This document shows positions 28,101 to 40,880 of a DNA stretch of 64,000 nucleotides, piece after piece (the first letter of the stretch is position 1; each line of letters starts with the position of its first letter). Made by a program: the position numbers and the translations under genes. Source of the stretch: Unio delphinus (taxonomy: Eukaryota; Mollusca; Bivalvia; Unionida; Unionidae); assembly GCA_029339505.1 (NCBI GenBank), contig JAQISU010000036.1, positions 6,352,001-6,416,000 on the forward strand, in the 5' to 3' direction. The notes under the pieces were generated by a model. It had not been told where the DNA came from, made no database searches, and saw only the letters and a list, made by a program, of their open reading frames with translations.

Positions 28101-29184
28101 AGGTGATTAATAAAGGGGGAGGAGAAATGTGCTGATTAGTCTTGTGTGCTTAACTAAACTTGATGAAAATTAATTTTGTAAGTACCATAGAACCTGTCTT
28201 GAAAGACACCCCTAAAAAAAATGCCTTTCAAGACAGGTGGTCTCACATAGCAGTAGTCTTTTAAGACAGGTTTTACAAAATGTCACGCTACAGCTATTTT
28301 GATGCACAGGATCTGTATGAAGTGATAATTTGACTGGTTACCATAGATTCAATAGCAAAAGGAAATTACTTCCTTATCAGTAGGGAAGTTGAAGTATTTT
28401 GTGGATCATGTGACACATATTCCAAGGGTTGTGTGTTTTAGTGCAGCCAGTAAACAAATATTGCATGTTTTGTACTCAACTACAACATTTGACTTCAATT
28501 ATTCCAGAACTGTGCCAGTAATCAACACAATCAGTATATGTCAAGTTTTAAAGCCAGTTTTTTACTTTCAGGCAGTTAAAGGTCTAATGCTGCTTTATCA
28601 GAAACTTAATCACACACCCATTGTCAGTCTCTCCCTGCCATAAAAATCTTTTATTACTTGCACTTTGACTGCTAGGGTTGGTAAGAGAGTAAAAGAACGA
28701 CTTGGACTGTACATTAGTCACTCAAATCCTTGCCATGACTCCATCCGAAAACTATCTCTTACCTTAAAATTTAGAAATAAAAATGATATTAAAGACTGGC
28801 ACAGAAATTTTGGGCCCCTGTCTATTGATATTTTTGAAGTTCTGCTGCAGGGGATAGCATAAAAAAAGAAGGAATTAAATTACAACTTTACTTTCACAAC
28901 AGGTTGTTACCCTCTGCAGTTTTGTTATTGTTGTTATTTTGTATTGTATCATAAAGGTGCAGAACAAAGTAAAGAAATTGTAATGTTAGTATTTCTACTG
29001 TAGACTTGAAACTGGGTGAAACATTTGCTTGGTTGCACACATTTAATATGTTGGTGAAAGTTGTAGATTTACATTTACTTACTCATTACATATTGCACCT
29101 AGGGATGATATGATTCCTGATAATCAATATATTGAACTTTTTCTGTATCAATAATAAGGGTGACAAAGTAATACATTCCCTGAA
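25123..29184 (+). other. Probable Lasp intron 1, first part
   Basis: AT-rich, no second exon recognised. A short inverted-repeat patch near 28188-28280 (AACCTGTCTTGAAAGACACC ... GCCTTTCAAGACAGGT, then TTTTAAGACAGGTTTT) looks like a small MITE or foldback. Confidence 0.5.
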
Positions 29185-29510
29185 CCGCTCCGGTGGCCTA
29201 GTAGTTAGAGCATCCGCCGCGGAAGCAGTAAGTCGTGGGTTTGATCCCCAGCTGAGTCATACCAAAGACTTACAGAAAATGGTACTTACAGCTGTGTAAT
29301 TTGATGCTCAGCATTTAGAGTTTGGTGTTAGGATTGATCAGCCTGGTGTCAGGATAATGTGTCTGGGTGGGACATCATGCTACATGTCTGCGGCATGATG
29401 CCCCAGTGTTAGACATCACTTGTATTATAAACTGCCTCACTACAGACATCATAGCGATATGACTGATTTTTTTAAAGCTGCATTAATATCCTAATCAAAC
29501 AAACAAACAA
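29185..29510 (+). mobile_element. SINE-2 copy
   Basis: tRNA-like head (GGTGGCCTAGTAGTTAGAGC ... GTGGGTTTGATCCCC), then a body with GTCAGGATAATGTGTCTGGG and GGGACATCATGCTACATG, and an A-rich end (CAAACAAACAAA). Other copies are at about 38.09-38.95 and 45.35-45.68 kb. Confidence 0.8.
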
Positions 29511-29934
29511 AATACATACCCTGTCTAAAGATTTCTCGTGGAATACACACCCCGTATTTAACTGTGATCTATCAGAATCAAATGTATTTTCCCCCGTTTT
29601 CCTCTAAAAGTCACTTCTGTCATGGTCAATATGACAGTCTTTGGTTTTAAATAACAATCACTGTTTTCACTGTTTTAACTCAATTCTGACATTTTCGTGA
29701 TAAAATGAAACTTTACAAGGTCGCTGTTGGTCAGTCAGCTCTGAACAAATACAGTTAATTAGTACAACGGCCACATCCTACTATATAAATCCTCACTCTC
29801 TCTCTCTCTGGCATGATGTCTCGTAAATTTAACTAATGGCTATCTGGCCAGAACTAATGGTAATTAATAGATCGACCGAAAATTTGTCACTTCACACCCT
29901 GTACAATTTATTTTAATCTTCAGCAGTCAAAGAC

Positions 29935-30312
29935 ATTTTATTACACCTTGCTAATTATAAGGAAATTTTATTACACCTTGCTAATTATATGGAATTTTAT
30001 TACACCTTGCTAATTATAAGGAATTTTATTACACCTTGCTAATTATAAGGGCATTTTTTTAAAACCTTGCTAAATATAAGGAATTTTATTACACCTTGCT
30101 AATTATTAGGGCATTTTTTTTAAACCTTGCTAAATATAAGGAATTTTATTACACCTTGCTAATTATAAGGAATTTTATTACACCTTGCTAATTATAAGGG
30201 CATTTTTTTTAAACCTTGCTAATTATAAGGAATTTTATTACACCTTGCTAATTAAAAGGGCATTTTTTAAAACTTGCCAAATATAAAGATATTTTATTAC
30301 ACCTGGCTAATT
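29935..30312. repeat. 27-29 bp minisatellite
   Basis: About 13 units of the type TTTTATTACACCTTGCTAAT + TATAAGGAA, with a variant unit GGGCATTTTTTTTAAACC alternating in part of the array. Confidence 0.95.
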
Positions 30313-32232
30313 ACATTACTATCTATCAGGTGCTTTTTTGGGGCATGCATATGGAATTTGTTGAAGTCTCTGGGACATTGGCCTTCAGCAGTTCCAGTGT
30401 CACATCTGGAAATTCAGGTGTTAATAATAAGCAGAGATATATGGGGTTGCCAATATGTGTACCAGCTGTAAGCTCTTTCCATTGTATAATTGTGTGTTTG
30501 ATCAATATAAACTGCTGTCTGTCAAATTCCATATGTCCATTGCACATTTGAAATGATTGATATTATCACTATGAGAACTAGGGCTGTCAAAAATCATGAA
30601 AAACTTACTCGGGTACTCGTTGCGCCATTTAACGGGTACCCGTTAGAAACATGAAAGACATGTACAACCCTAGACCAACAAATTGTTATCCGCCTTTCTT
30701 TAATATTTTATCCAGCGATAGAGACTAACCGTGTAATGCACTACTCGGTCTGAAGTGTTCGCACCGTGGTAGTTGCTACCCTGTCAATTTTTTTTAAAAA
30801 TGTGATTACTTTCAAAAGTAAGATACTAAATTGAGTCCCATTTTATTAAATTTTTATCCAGATCTCAGGTCACCCATTAAATACATTTTCCCCATGCTAA
30901 TTTAAAATATTATGTGTTCTTGTGTTGCCCTTGTATATAATTTATTTAATTACCTTAATTCTGATCAATGCATTTTATAAGACACAGTAAGAAAATAAAA
31001 TGAAATGTTCCAAAGAATCAGCTCTTGGAAAATGTATGCATCAGAATGAAAATTATGTGTACGTGTATCTTTGATGATTTTGGCATCTTGGAGTAATGTG
31101 TTTCTCTGCAGCAATTTTTGGACAGAAGAGAAAAAATCAACTTTGCAGTTCAAGGTTTAGTTTTTCTCTCCTACTATTAATAAAGCTAGACAGAATTTGG
31201 ATATGTCTTACTAACATGTTCCAGCAACTGTTGTGGGGCAGACAGACCCTCAGGCCAGCTTACCACATTAGTTATTCTTTGATGTGGCATAGCTGTAAGG
31301 CGCTATGGAACTTGTAGAAAATAATTTATATCTGATGGAAGTGACAGTGCCTGTTTCCACCCTTTCCTTTATTGTCCTACCTATTTTTGTCTGTTATACT
31401 GGGGTTTTTTTTGTCTCCTGTTATGATTCCAACCTTTGACTTGACAAGTGGATCAACTCGTTTGACTTGCCTGTGAAATAAAGCAAGAGAAATAGTTATA
31501 GTCACTTTATAAGTTTTTTAACATGGCAAGACATTTAAGTCAATATTTCAATACATTAGAACTATATTTTTATCCACCATTGCATCAACGTTGTCTTTGT
31601 TGATAAAATGATATTGTGCACAACACCATTGCCATCATTACAGCCCACTCATTAGATCATTTATTCTTGGCTTCAACTCCCAGATTTCTTTTTTTCAAGC
31701 ATGACTTCAGTTGAGAACATTAAATTTTGTTTTTTACTGAACTTGGGCAAATATATACATAGAGGTGTCACCAGTTGTTCAACCTTGAGAGAGTTTTCTG
31801 TTCTTTAAGTCATCCTTTCTGCAATGAAAAAAACATGTTAGATGTACAATCCTTCTCTCTTCTCTTAAATTGTTTAAACATGTGCTTTGGACCAAAATAG
31901 GCTAGGTGTACACTCTTCGACAGTCTTACATGTGCCTCTCGTTACAGTTGAAAAGAATAAGTTCGTATCAAATATTGTATTTTTTACAATCAATTTTCAA
32001 TTATTTTATTTTTCAAGTGAGTTTGGAACCATTTTTTAAAAAGAAGCAAACAAAGTGAAATGCAGGCTTTCCAACACAAAATTAGTTGATAAAGGAACAA
32101 TTTCAAATACATTGAATTGTCTTGAATTCAAGCACCCACTCACAAAGTATTCATAATGTCTAAATATGCCAGTAGTATTAGCATATCCAAATTTAACTTA
32201 ATTAGCCACACTGTTGTAGGGTTTACACCATA
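30313..32232. other. Lasp intron 1, no feature
   Basis: AT-rich sequence. Around 30583-30640 is CTAGGGCTGTCAAAAATC and CGGGTACCCGTTAG, which look like the left end of a hAT-type repeat, but no right end was found. Confidence 0.4.
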
Positions 32233-32432
32233 TTTCAACACAAGTACATGGTGCCCAGTATAAATGGTGCAGGAGGAACCTGGGAAAACCACAGAAATAC
32301 CGGTAATGAGAAGCTACTGGCAAGCATTCTCACATACCCACATTGGCTGAACCAATGACTCGAACCAACAGAACTCAGATGAAAATGGTCCGTAACAGTC
32401 AGTGCTTTAGACCACTCAGCCACCCACGTTGA
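32233..32432 (-). mobile_element. SINE-1 copy, diverged
   Basis: The reverse complement shows GGTGGCTGAGTGGTCTAAAG, CGAGTCATTGG and CCAGTAGCTTCTCATTACCG. The 3' end is truncated near CCTGCACCATTTATACTGGG. Confidence 0.75.
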
Positions 32433-34386
32433 TTGTTAACAAATCGGTTAATGTAGAATTATTTTAGTCAAACACATTTAACCAAACAAGTAATGGAGAG
32501 TTGTTTTTCTTCTTTACCTCTAGACTGTTTTTAGTTTTAAAGAAACAATTTGGTCATACTGCATTTAAAGATAAATGGGGAAAATAAGACCAACAAGTTT
32601 TAGTTAGGTGTCAATCTCCTCAACTGTGAAAAAAAAAAAAATGTATTCATCAAGGCTACAAGATCGTCTTGTAATTAGGTTATGATGAATTTCTTTGCAG
32701 TCTGACTTAGCAAAGGGGTAGGGAGGATACATCCAGAAAGGAGGTGGAGAAAGAAAGATGAATTCAGTTGCTCCATTGACATTGATGAATTCGAAGATCT
32801 ATTAATATCAATGAATACAATTGGCTTATTATCATCCAGTTTCAAAGTGCGCATGTGTATTCTGTACTTGTGCAAGAGTTGTTGATATTCAATTGTGAGT
32901 ATAAACAATTGGCATGAACGTATGTTGTGAAGCTTTAACTGTATGAAGTCAAGTTATATTTGATTAGGCAAATAAAAAAAGTGATATGATTGAAAATGTG
33001 TTAAAGCTACGTTAAAAATCCCCCCCCCCCACTATAATTGAGCTGGTTCTGCACAGTACTTTGAAGTGCTAAACATATTATTTGGTTTATAGATCATTTT
33101 TTAAAAAAAATTTAAACCCTGTCTAACCTAATTTTAAAATCAGTGAAATAGGAAACGCAGACATCACAGCCTTTTTTCAGTCAAACACAATATTTTAATT
33201 CCGAAGTCATTTTTTAAAAGTACTGATTTGTGTCTAAATAGCTTTTCTTACTGCATGTATTATTTAAAACCGAATTAAAATTTACTTTCATACATCATGA
33301 AATTGTTTTCATTTAAACAATTAACTGCAAGATCACAAGTAAACATCTTGTTTACTGGCATTTTTTTTTTTTATAGATCCTGGATTGGTTACTCATACAT
33401 CCAGGCTGTACTAAACAAATGGCAGTGCTGGTGAAACTATTTATTGATGTATTCAGTCTTTTTATGAAAATCAAGATTTCAGTAGCCATATCAATGTCAA
33501 GAATTCTCTTGCTTCATACTTTAAACAAATATTTGGTCAGGTATTTGTTTGAGCTTAGTATTTCTCCTCCTGCTCGTTATACCCTGTCTCCCTATCTGGG
33601 CCCATCATGGGGCAAGTGGTTCTTGAACAGCCTCTTGCCTGAACCCCAATGTGTGTTTGGAGCAATGGGTTACTTTGTAGAAGACATTAATTAGTAATAA
33701 GGCAGGATAAAATAAAGCAATGATTGGAGCATGAACAAGAAGGTGCATCATGTACATGAGATGCAAAGAGTTGATGAAGATTCAGGTTGTACTGATTGTA
33801 CTGGGGCATTTTGTCTGCAAATTTTCAGAAACAGTCTGTAATTGTGGCATAATAGTCTTTGGAGCAGTAGAGGAAACTTGTACATGTGTACCATAAGTTA
33901 TTAACTATCAGAACTGGGGGGATTCCACTGGCATTAATTACCCATATTCTGTTCCATTGTGCTTTGTCTGTACCAATTAGTGCATATCATGTGTGCATCC
34001 TGGGTTCTTTCTTGACCAATTAATTTCATTTATAATGTGTAATTTGCTCAGATTCTTTGGTCTTTGCTTGAAAACTAAATGGTTTGGAGTAAAGATTATT
34101 CTTTGGAATACTGATCAGATTTATAGTTAACTTGGGCCGTCATTTTAATGTGTCTCTTAAAAGTTGAGACCTAGTATTACATTTTTTGAATTTTTTATTT
34201 AATACTTTTTATTTTGCATGTTATCCCAGATATTGCTTTTTATGTTGACTTCTATGTAACAGGTTGATGGAGCATAATTAACAGGTTGAGCCAAGAAGAT
34301 TTATTTGATTAATCTTGTGATCTAGCAATTAGGGCCATGTAAGACACTATTATCATTATATTTTGTTAATTATTAATTTCGTGGGG
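32433..34386. other. Lasp intron 1, no feature
   Basis: No gene, RNA or clear repeat recognised beyond homopolymer runs. Confidence 0.4.
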
Positions 34387-35490
34387 GCCCCTGCATGGCT
34401 GAGTGGATTAAAGCACTCTCTGTTATGGATTAATGCCATCTCACCTCTGTCTGCGTGGGTTTTAGTCTAAGATTTGGTCAATGTGGTTATGTGAGAAAGC
34501 TTGCCAGTAGCTTCTCCTGGGTTGGTGGTTCATAGACCATTTCATACATGATTTAACAGGGTTTCTCCGTAATTATCCGAATAACCTCCCGAGTCACTTT
34601 ATACTCCAGCCAATCAAACGCTGGTGAGTACATGTACATACCAAATTTGCGTCCTTTGTTGTTTAGAAATATTTCAGAGATAAAACGTTAAGAAAAACCC
34701 GCTACTTGTATCATCAGAGGTTGCAAAAGTCGCTCCAATCAAGGATGTGGCATTAAATTCCATCATCTGCCATGGAGAGATGATTTTACATGTATTAGTA
34801 TTGCGACTTAATAAATAGGTTTGTACTTGTCCATGAACATTATAGAGATTGTATACCGGTGATGCCAATATTTTCAGCTTTTTCCAAATCCAGCAAGTGG
34901 AGCTAATTTAATGATTGAAATTTTACATGTAAATTATTCACAGACTTTCAAAAGCAAAATTATAAATTCATTTCTTACAGTGATGTTTTGGATGCATATA
35001 AATAGTTTGAATAACCTGCTCTTTGATTGTCAGGATGTAATTTGTTTACTTCGACACCGTTTTCTTACTTACATGTACATGTCCAGAAGTGAACAACTCA
35101 AAACTACTCTCTCGTATGGCTTTGAAATCCGCCCTGGTTTCCAGAAAATAAGACAGGATGGTTCCAATATTAAATTTCGTCAATATCTGTGGCGGCATTG
35201 CTGTTGAATAGGCATTTTCCAACTCGATAAACGATGTTGACGTAGTTTGAAAATTGATGCTGATTCTGAAGCGTCCGTCTTATTTTGCCCACCACTTATC
35301 GAGTGGCTATTGCAGTCAGCTGACCACCCGTCATGTGATACAAATTCCGAGCAAATTAAAGTTCGCCGAAGTCTCCATGAAATGGTCTATTCCGGGGGTA
35401 TTTCCAGGTTCTTCCTTCACCATTAATACTGGATGCCATGTATAGCCTATTGTGTGTTGAAAAATGGCGTTAAACCCTACAACAACAACA
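34387..35490 (+). mobile_element. SINE-1 copy split by a MITE
   Basis: The SINE-1 head and body run from 34387 to 34531 and the 3' part from 35391 (TCCGGGGGTATTTCCAGG ... AAAAATGGCGTTAAACC) to 35490. Between them is a separate inverted-repeat element. Confidence 0.82.
34532..35390. mobile_element. 859-bp MITE-like element inserted in SINE-1
   Basis: Perfect 14-bp inverted ends: ATAGACCATTTCAT at 34532-34545 and ATGAAATGGTCTAT at 35377-35390. The insertion interrupts the SINE-1 body at the GTGGTTC/TTCCGG position. Short ORFs inside show no domain. Confidence 0.75.
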
Positions 35491-36119
35491 ACAATTATTA
35501 TTAATTTCATGAGTAGGTATCTTGCATCTAAAACATCTGGATTAAAAAAAGTCAGTTACTAAATGTACTTTTGTTAAATTAGACCTGGGAGATATATCTT
35601 CCTTGTTAACTCTCAAAAATAGAATGGAGTATCTGTTTATCAGCTTTAAACTGTTATTTTGCAATAAATGAATATGAACTGGATGCCATACTATGCTGTT
35701 ATCAGATCACATATAGGGAATGGAGGTACATTTGTATCTGTTATAATCTCAAAATAGCTAGCTTAACAAACTACTTGATGGCTAAGCAGTTTCTAGTTTC
35801 GATAGTATAAAAAATTAAGGAATTGACCATTTTATTTTCTGAGGGGGGATTGGGTTTTGACCTCAGCTAAATGTTCTTATCAATAAAATCATGCTGAGAG
35901 GTGTGAAAAAATATCCTGGTTGTTAGCATCCCATGTGCCCCTCTACAAAAGTAGGATGTCTGTATCTACTTGCAGTTTGAAAACAACATAGATCTTGGTA
36001 TATTTATTTCTAGGTATTTCCAGGTAAATGGTTACCTGTGTATAAGACTTTATAATATTACCAATGTGATATGACTATCCAGTTGACCATTGTAAACCAC
36101 AGAACCATTAATTAACATA

Positions 36120-36190
36120 CATTGTTTGCTTGCTTGTATGCAGACACAGATTGGTATATATACTGTTTACTTGTATGCAGACATTGATTG

Positions 36191-36246
<56 letters not shown>

Positions 36247-37215
36247 TGCTTGTATGCATTCACTGATTTGTGTACACATTGTTTGCTTGTATGTAGACAC
36301 TGATTTACACACATTGCTAGCTTGGTACATGCCTTGCTTACTTGCTTGGGTGTAGACCCTGATTGGTATACATACTGTTTGCTTGCTTATGTGTAGATCC
36401 TGGTTGGTATACATATTGTTTGCTTGCTTGTGTGTAGACCCTGGTTGGTATACATATTGTTTGCTTGCTTGTGTGTAGACCCTGGTTGGTATACATACTG
36501 TTTGCTTACTTGCATGTAGACACTGATTCGTATACATACTGTTTGCTTGCTTGCATGTATATACATTGATTGGTACATATTGCTTGCTTGCTTGTATGTA
36601 GACACTGATTGGGACATATTGATTGCTTGCTTGTATGTAGACACTGATTGGTACATATTGGCTGCTTGCTTGTATGTAGACACTGATTGGTACATATTGG
36701 TTGCTTACTTGTATGTAGACACTGATTGGTACATATTGATTGCTTGCTTGTATATAGACACTGATTGGTACATATTGGTTGCTTACTTGTACATAGACAC
36801 TGATTGGTACATATTGGTTGCTTGTACATAGACACTGATTGGGACATATTGCTTGTATGTGGACACTGATTGGTACATATTGGTTGCTTACTTGTACGTA
36901 GACACTGATTGGGACATATTGCTTATATGTAGACACTGATTGGTACATATTGGTTGCTTACTTGTACGTAGACACTGATTGGGACATATTGCTTGTATGT
37001 AGACACTGATTGGTACATATTGGTTGCTTACTTGTACATAGACACTGATTGGGACATATTGCTTGTATGTAGACACTGATTGGTACATATTGGTTGCTTA
37101 CTTGTATGTAGACACTGATTGGTACATATTGGTTACTTACTTGTATGTAGACACTGATTGGTACGTACGCTGTACATTGCTTATTTGCTTTTTTATGTAG
37201 ACACTGATTGTTATA
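36120..37215. repeat. 35-39 bp minisatellite (about 1.1 kb)
   Basis: Units of GTAGACACTGATTGGTACAT + ATTGGTTGCTTACTTGTAT, about 39 bp, with a shorter 31-35 bp variant in the distal half. A (GT)n(TA)n microsatellite interrupts it at about 36193-36243. The long minus-strand Gln/Tyr/Ser-rich ORFs of up to 278 residues over this array are artefacts. Confidence 0.95.
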
Positions 37216-37708
37216 TACATTGTTTCCTGGTTTGTAAAATGATTATTTAATTTTTGTAGGTATCAGTTTCATCAGTACTTCTTTTCATAGATTGCAGAAG
37301 AGAATCTATTATTTCCATACAATATATACATAGCAACCAAAACTTTCACAAAATGGTGTGCTCTCTTTCATGTGCCATATATACATGCTTATAGGTGAAA
37401 TCTACATGCAAACTGTGCAGACCAGATAATGCACTGGGAGATTTCGATGGAGACAGCTAGGGGCAATCAGAAGAATAAACAACATAGATCATGCCATTAT
37501 TATGCAATGGCAGTTCCTTGTCACTGTTTTTTAAATTTGGATTAATAGCGGATCTAGATACAACCAATATATGGAATAGAAAAACTATGTATTCTTTGTT
37601 TTGGTGTTCTTCATATAGAACATCAGCTGAAACAAGTAACTGAATATTCAAATCTGAATACTTTATGTGAATATTTAAGTAGAATATTGCTATTCAGATA
37701 TTCATTTA

Positions 37709-37915
37709 TAGTTGTCCCTCGCCACTTTGCGTTTCGACTTTCACAGCATCACTCTATCGCGGTTGTTAAAAACCATATTTAGAGGGTCGTGAAAGGTTTT
37801 CTATGCTCTAACTACGAAAATATTCGATTTATAAATAAAGAATCCTACTTCACGGAAATTCACTTATCGCGGTAGAGTCTAGTACTGATTAACCGCAATA
37901 AACGAGGGACGACTG
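37709..37915. mobile_element. Pogo/Tigger-like MITE
   Basis: Inverted ends TAGTTGTCCCTCG and CGAGGGACGACTG, flanked by TA on both sides (37707-37708 and 37916-37917), with ATCGCGG words inside. The TA duplication and CAGTnGTCCCTCG ends are typical of Tc1/mariner-pogo non-autonomous elements. Confidence 0.75.
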
Positions 37916-38084
37916 TATTTTCTTACAGAGGTCATAAAAAATAAAACTTTTAAAGAAGCCTTAGAAGGTCATAATGAATTAGTTCATCAGTAATCTTCAT
38001 TCATTCAGGCAGTCTTGAAAAGATAATATAATACAGCAAATTGCTTACAACATTACCATATATATTCACTGTCCTTCAGGCAGC

Positions 38085-38945
38085 CTTGAGGCCAGCTCCA
38101 TTGGTTAGATCATCCATTTCACATATAGGAGATTGCAGATTTGAACCCCTGCTGAGCTTTACCAAAGATTTGTAAAAAAAAAAAAATGGTACTTACAGCT
38201 GCCTCTTTTGGCACTTATTATTAACACATTAACCTCAGGAGGTTTCATGCCAGTAGGAAACACATTTTGAGGACTATTTCTGAATACATCCTAATACATC
38301 AGCTTGCAAGCAATTATCCACTAGACCAATGCCAAGTTGTGCTTAAAAAAAGTGTGTTCCATTGGTTAGTTTGCTGCAGCATGAGCAGAAGGTGAAAAGG
38401 TTTTTTTTGCTTAATGTACCCATATTTTTCGTATGGATGAAACTCGTGAGTCAAAATGTCCATCTGATCCTACTTTTTGTACATTTTCACCAGTCTCTGT
38501 GCATTTTAGACTGGTCTGCTGTAAATCTGAGGCCATAAAGTCTAAAATCTGGACACAAAATCGGATTCTGACCATGGACAAACTTTGGGTGGAAAAAAAT
38601 ATGGGTCCATATATGGGTCCCTCTGTATTTTGTAGTGCAACTAAAATGTGCAGATTATTTGGTATCATTGTAGAGTGTCTACCTTTTTATAATACCACCC
38701 ACTTTAGACTATCATGCATGACCTTGACGCTACAGACCTTGGAAGTAGGCTACTACCTCATGCCCCGTAAAGTCTGTGCAAGGGGTTAATGTGTTAAGAG
38801 GTTTGTGTTGAGACTGGTTGGCCTTTTGTCAGGATAATGTTACTGGGTGGTAGATCATACTATATGTCTGTGGCATGATGCACCAGTGATATAGTTATAT
38901 GACTGAAAAATTGTTAATGCTAAGGTAAAAAAAATCCAATGCACA
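38085..38945 (+). mobile_element. SINE-2 copy split by a TTAACACATTAACC element
   Basis: The SINE-2 head (GGCCAGCTCCATTGGTTAGA ... TTTGAACCCCTGCTGAG) runs to 38220. The body resumes at 38798 (GAGGTTTGTGTTGAGACTGG ... GTCAGGATAATGTTACTGGG). Confidence 0.8.
38221..38797. mobile_element. 577-bp element with TTAACACATTAACC inverted ends
   Basis: TTAACACATTAACC at 38221-38234 and GGTTAATGTGTTAA at 38784-38797. The interior has CTAAAATCTGGACACAAAAT, which recurs in inverted form at 42.5-42.9 kb. TTAA at both ends may be the target duplication. Relatives are at about 42553-43336 and 44033-44815. Confidence 0.75.
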
Positions 38946-39224
38946 CACACACACACACAAACACACACACAGTCTTGAAAAGATAACATAAGGCTACTAC
39001 CTCATGCCCAGTAAAGTCTGTGCAAGGGGTTAATGTGTTAAGAGGTTTGTGTTGAGACTGGTTGGCCTTTTGTCAGGATAATGTTACTGGGTGGTAGATC
39101 ATACTATATGTCTGTGGCATGATGCACCAGTGATATCATAGTTATATGACTGAAAAATTGTTAATGCTAAGGTAAAAAAAATCCAATGCACACACACACA
39201 CACACACAAACACACACAGAGTCT
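38741..39224 (+). repeat. Local tandem duplication, two units of about 248 bp
   Basis: The segment from TAGGCTACTACCTCATGCCC through the SINE-2 tail and the (CA)n tract (38741-38975) is repeated almost identically at 38988-39224. It copies the MITE/SINE junction, so the duplication is later than the nested insertion. Confidence 0.85.
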
Positions 39225-39519
39225 TGAAAAGATAACATAATACAACAAGTTAACATGTACGGGGTTCCTGGGAAGTCAATAAAAGAATGAAAATATAAAT
39301 CAAGAATATGTATACTGTTAATGGACATTTATTCTGTTATGTGCAGTTGTAGTCAATTCTGGACACCATTACTATTTCCCTCACCCACACAATTCTTGCA
39401 CATTGAGAAGTTAATTCAATACATTTGGTCTTGTATTTCAAGTATTGTAGTCATTTTACAATGGACATCTATGTCTAAAATTTGACTCTATATTTATTCT
39501 CTAATGAGTTTGTAGTGCA

Positions 39520-40197
39520 TAGTGTTGTTCCGATTATCGATTATATAATCGATCATCAGTTGGTTGAGCAAATCAATAAGATAATCGATTGTGAAACTCC
39601 ATAATCGATTGTGTGCAAAGGGAGACTATTTTTATGTGTATGCAAAACACAAAGGTTAGTAAAACTCCCAGTCACTAAAGTTGACCTTAAATTTATTATT
39701 CCCTTCACAACTACAAATAAAAAAACTTAAGATTCATAATTAGGAACGTATAGTTATTATTACATGGTCAAGTTGTTAAATTGTTGAGTTAATAAATTCA
39801 AACACATTTTGTTGATTCGTTTCAGTTAAATTGCAACATCTTTTGTAGTATATATAAACAATGACAAACAAGAAAATCATGTCCATATGAATGAAAGACT
39901 TTCGGGGGATTGTAGCAGTATTTCAGTTACATATGACTGATCAGCCATAAAAAGTTGCGTTCATTTAACAAAGTTATAGAACAAAATTAACACACAATGT
40001 AATATTATTGTCAAGTTAAAGAATACATGTCATTAAAAGAGATTACTCCTGTACATTTATAAACATATTGAACTCTTGATCAAAGATATAACTAACAAAA
40101 ATTTTAATTTGCTCTTAGTAACCGATTATAATTGATGATCAGTTGGTTAAGGGGAACTGATTATCGATTATGAATTTCTGACCGATTCCCATCACTA
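39520..40197. mobile_element. 678-bp non-autonomous hAT-like element
   Basis: A perfect 8-bp target-site duplication GTAGTGCA (39512-39519 and 40198-40205) flanks inverted ends TAGTGTTGTTCCGATTATCG and, on the other strand, TAGTGATGGGAATCGG. Eight-base duplications and TAGTGnTG ends are typical of hAT transposons. No transposase ORF. Confidence 0.85.
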
Positions 40198-40627
40198 GTA
40201 GTGCAGATGTCAGCTTCATGGACTAGTTGGCCCAGTATTGGCCGAGTGTCGTTTAAAATGTTGGGGTTGTAGAATTTTACTTTTACAATAAAGCTATATT
40301 CTTGTTTTTGTTGTGTGTTAGTTCAATGCCATATTGTAATTTTCAGCATTTATTCTGATGTATGCAGTTATTTCCTCTCCCAGTTTGAAAAAGACAAGTT
40401 TTTAGGGTTAGGGGTGTGATAGGGGTGAGAATGATCCCCAAGCCTTTTTATCAAGAAAATGAATGATTAGCTCCCAAACAAAGCTGAGGCAGTTATCTAG
40501 TTCCCTGACACATGGGCATGGTACAGTTTACATTATACTGTTTACAGAAGGCCCATGGCCATGCCTATAATCTGGTTTCCTGATACCATGCCTTTGTATA
40601 GGTAACATTACACTATTTAGAAAAGGC

Positions 40628-40880
40628 CCAGGGGCCTTAAGTGGCCAAGTGGTATAAAGCACTCTCTGTTATGGATCACTGCCATCTCACCTCTGCATGG
40701 GTTCAAGTCTCAGATTCTGACAATGTGGGTATGTGAGAAAGCTTGCCAGTAGCTTCTTCTGGGTCGGTGGTTCTTTCTGGGGGATTTTCATGTTATTCCT
40801 CCACCATTATTACTGGCCACCATGTATAGCCTATCTTGTGCTGAAAAATGGCGTTAAACCCAACAATAATAGCAACAACA
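40628..40880 (+). mobile_element. SINE-1 copy
   Basis: AGTGGCCAAGTGGTATAAAG, then ATGGGTTCAAGTCTCAGATT, and the shared 3' end CTGGCCACCATGTATAGCCT ... GGCGTTAAACCC. Confidence 0.82.

Noticed and set aside
28665..28862. Possible Lasp exon (contains DWHRNF)
   Set aside because: The WH pair is not followed by the cysteine spacing of a LIM domain, and there is no acceptor site in the right place.
36112..36948. 278-residue minus-strand ORF
   Set aside because: Entirely within the 35-39 bp minisatellite; the repeat length keeps frames open by chance and the overlapping frames are equally repetitive.
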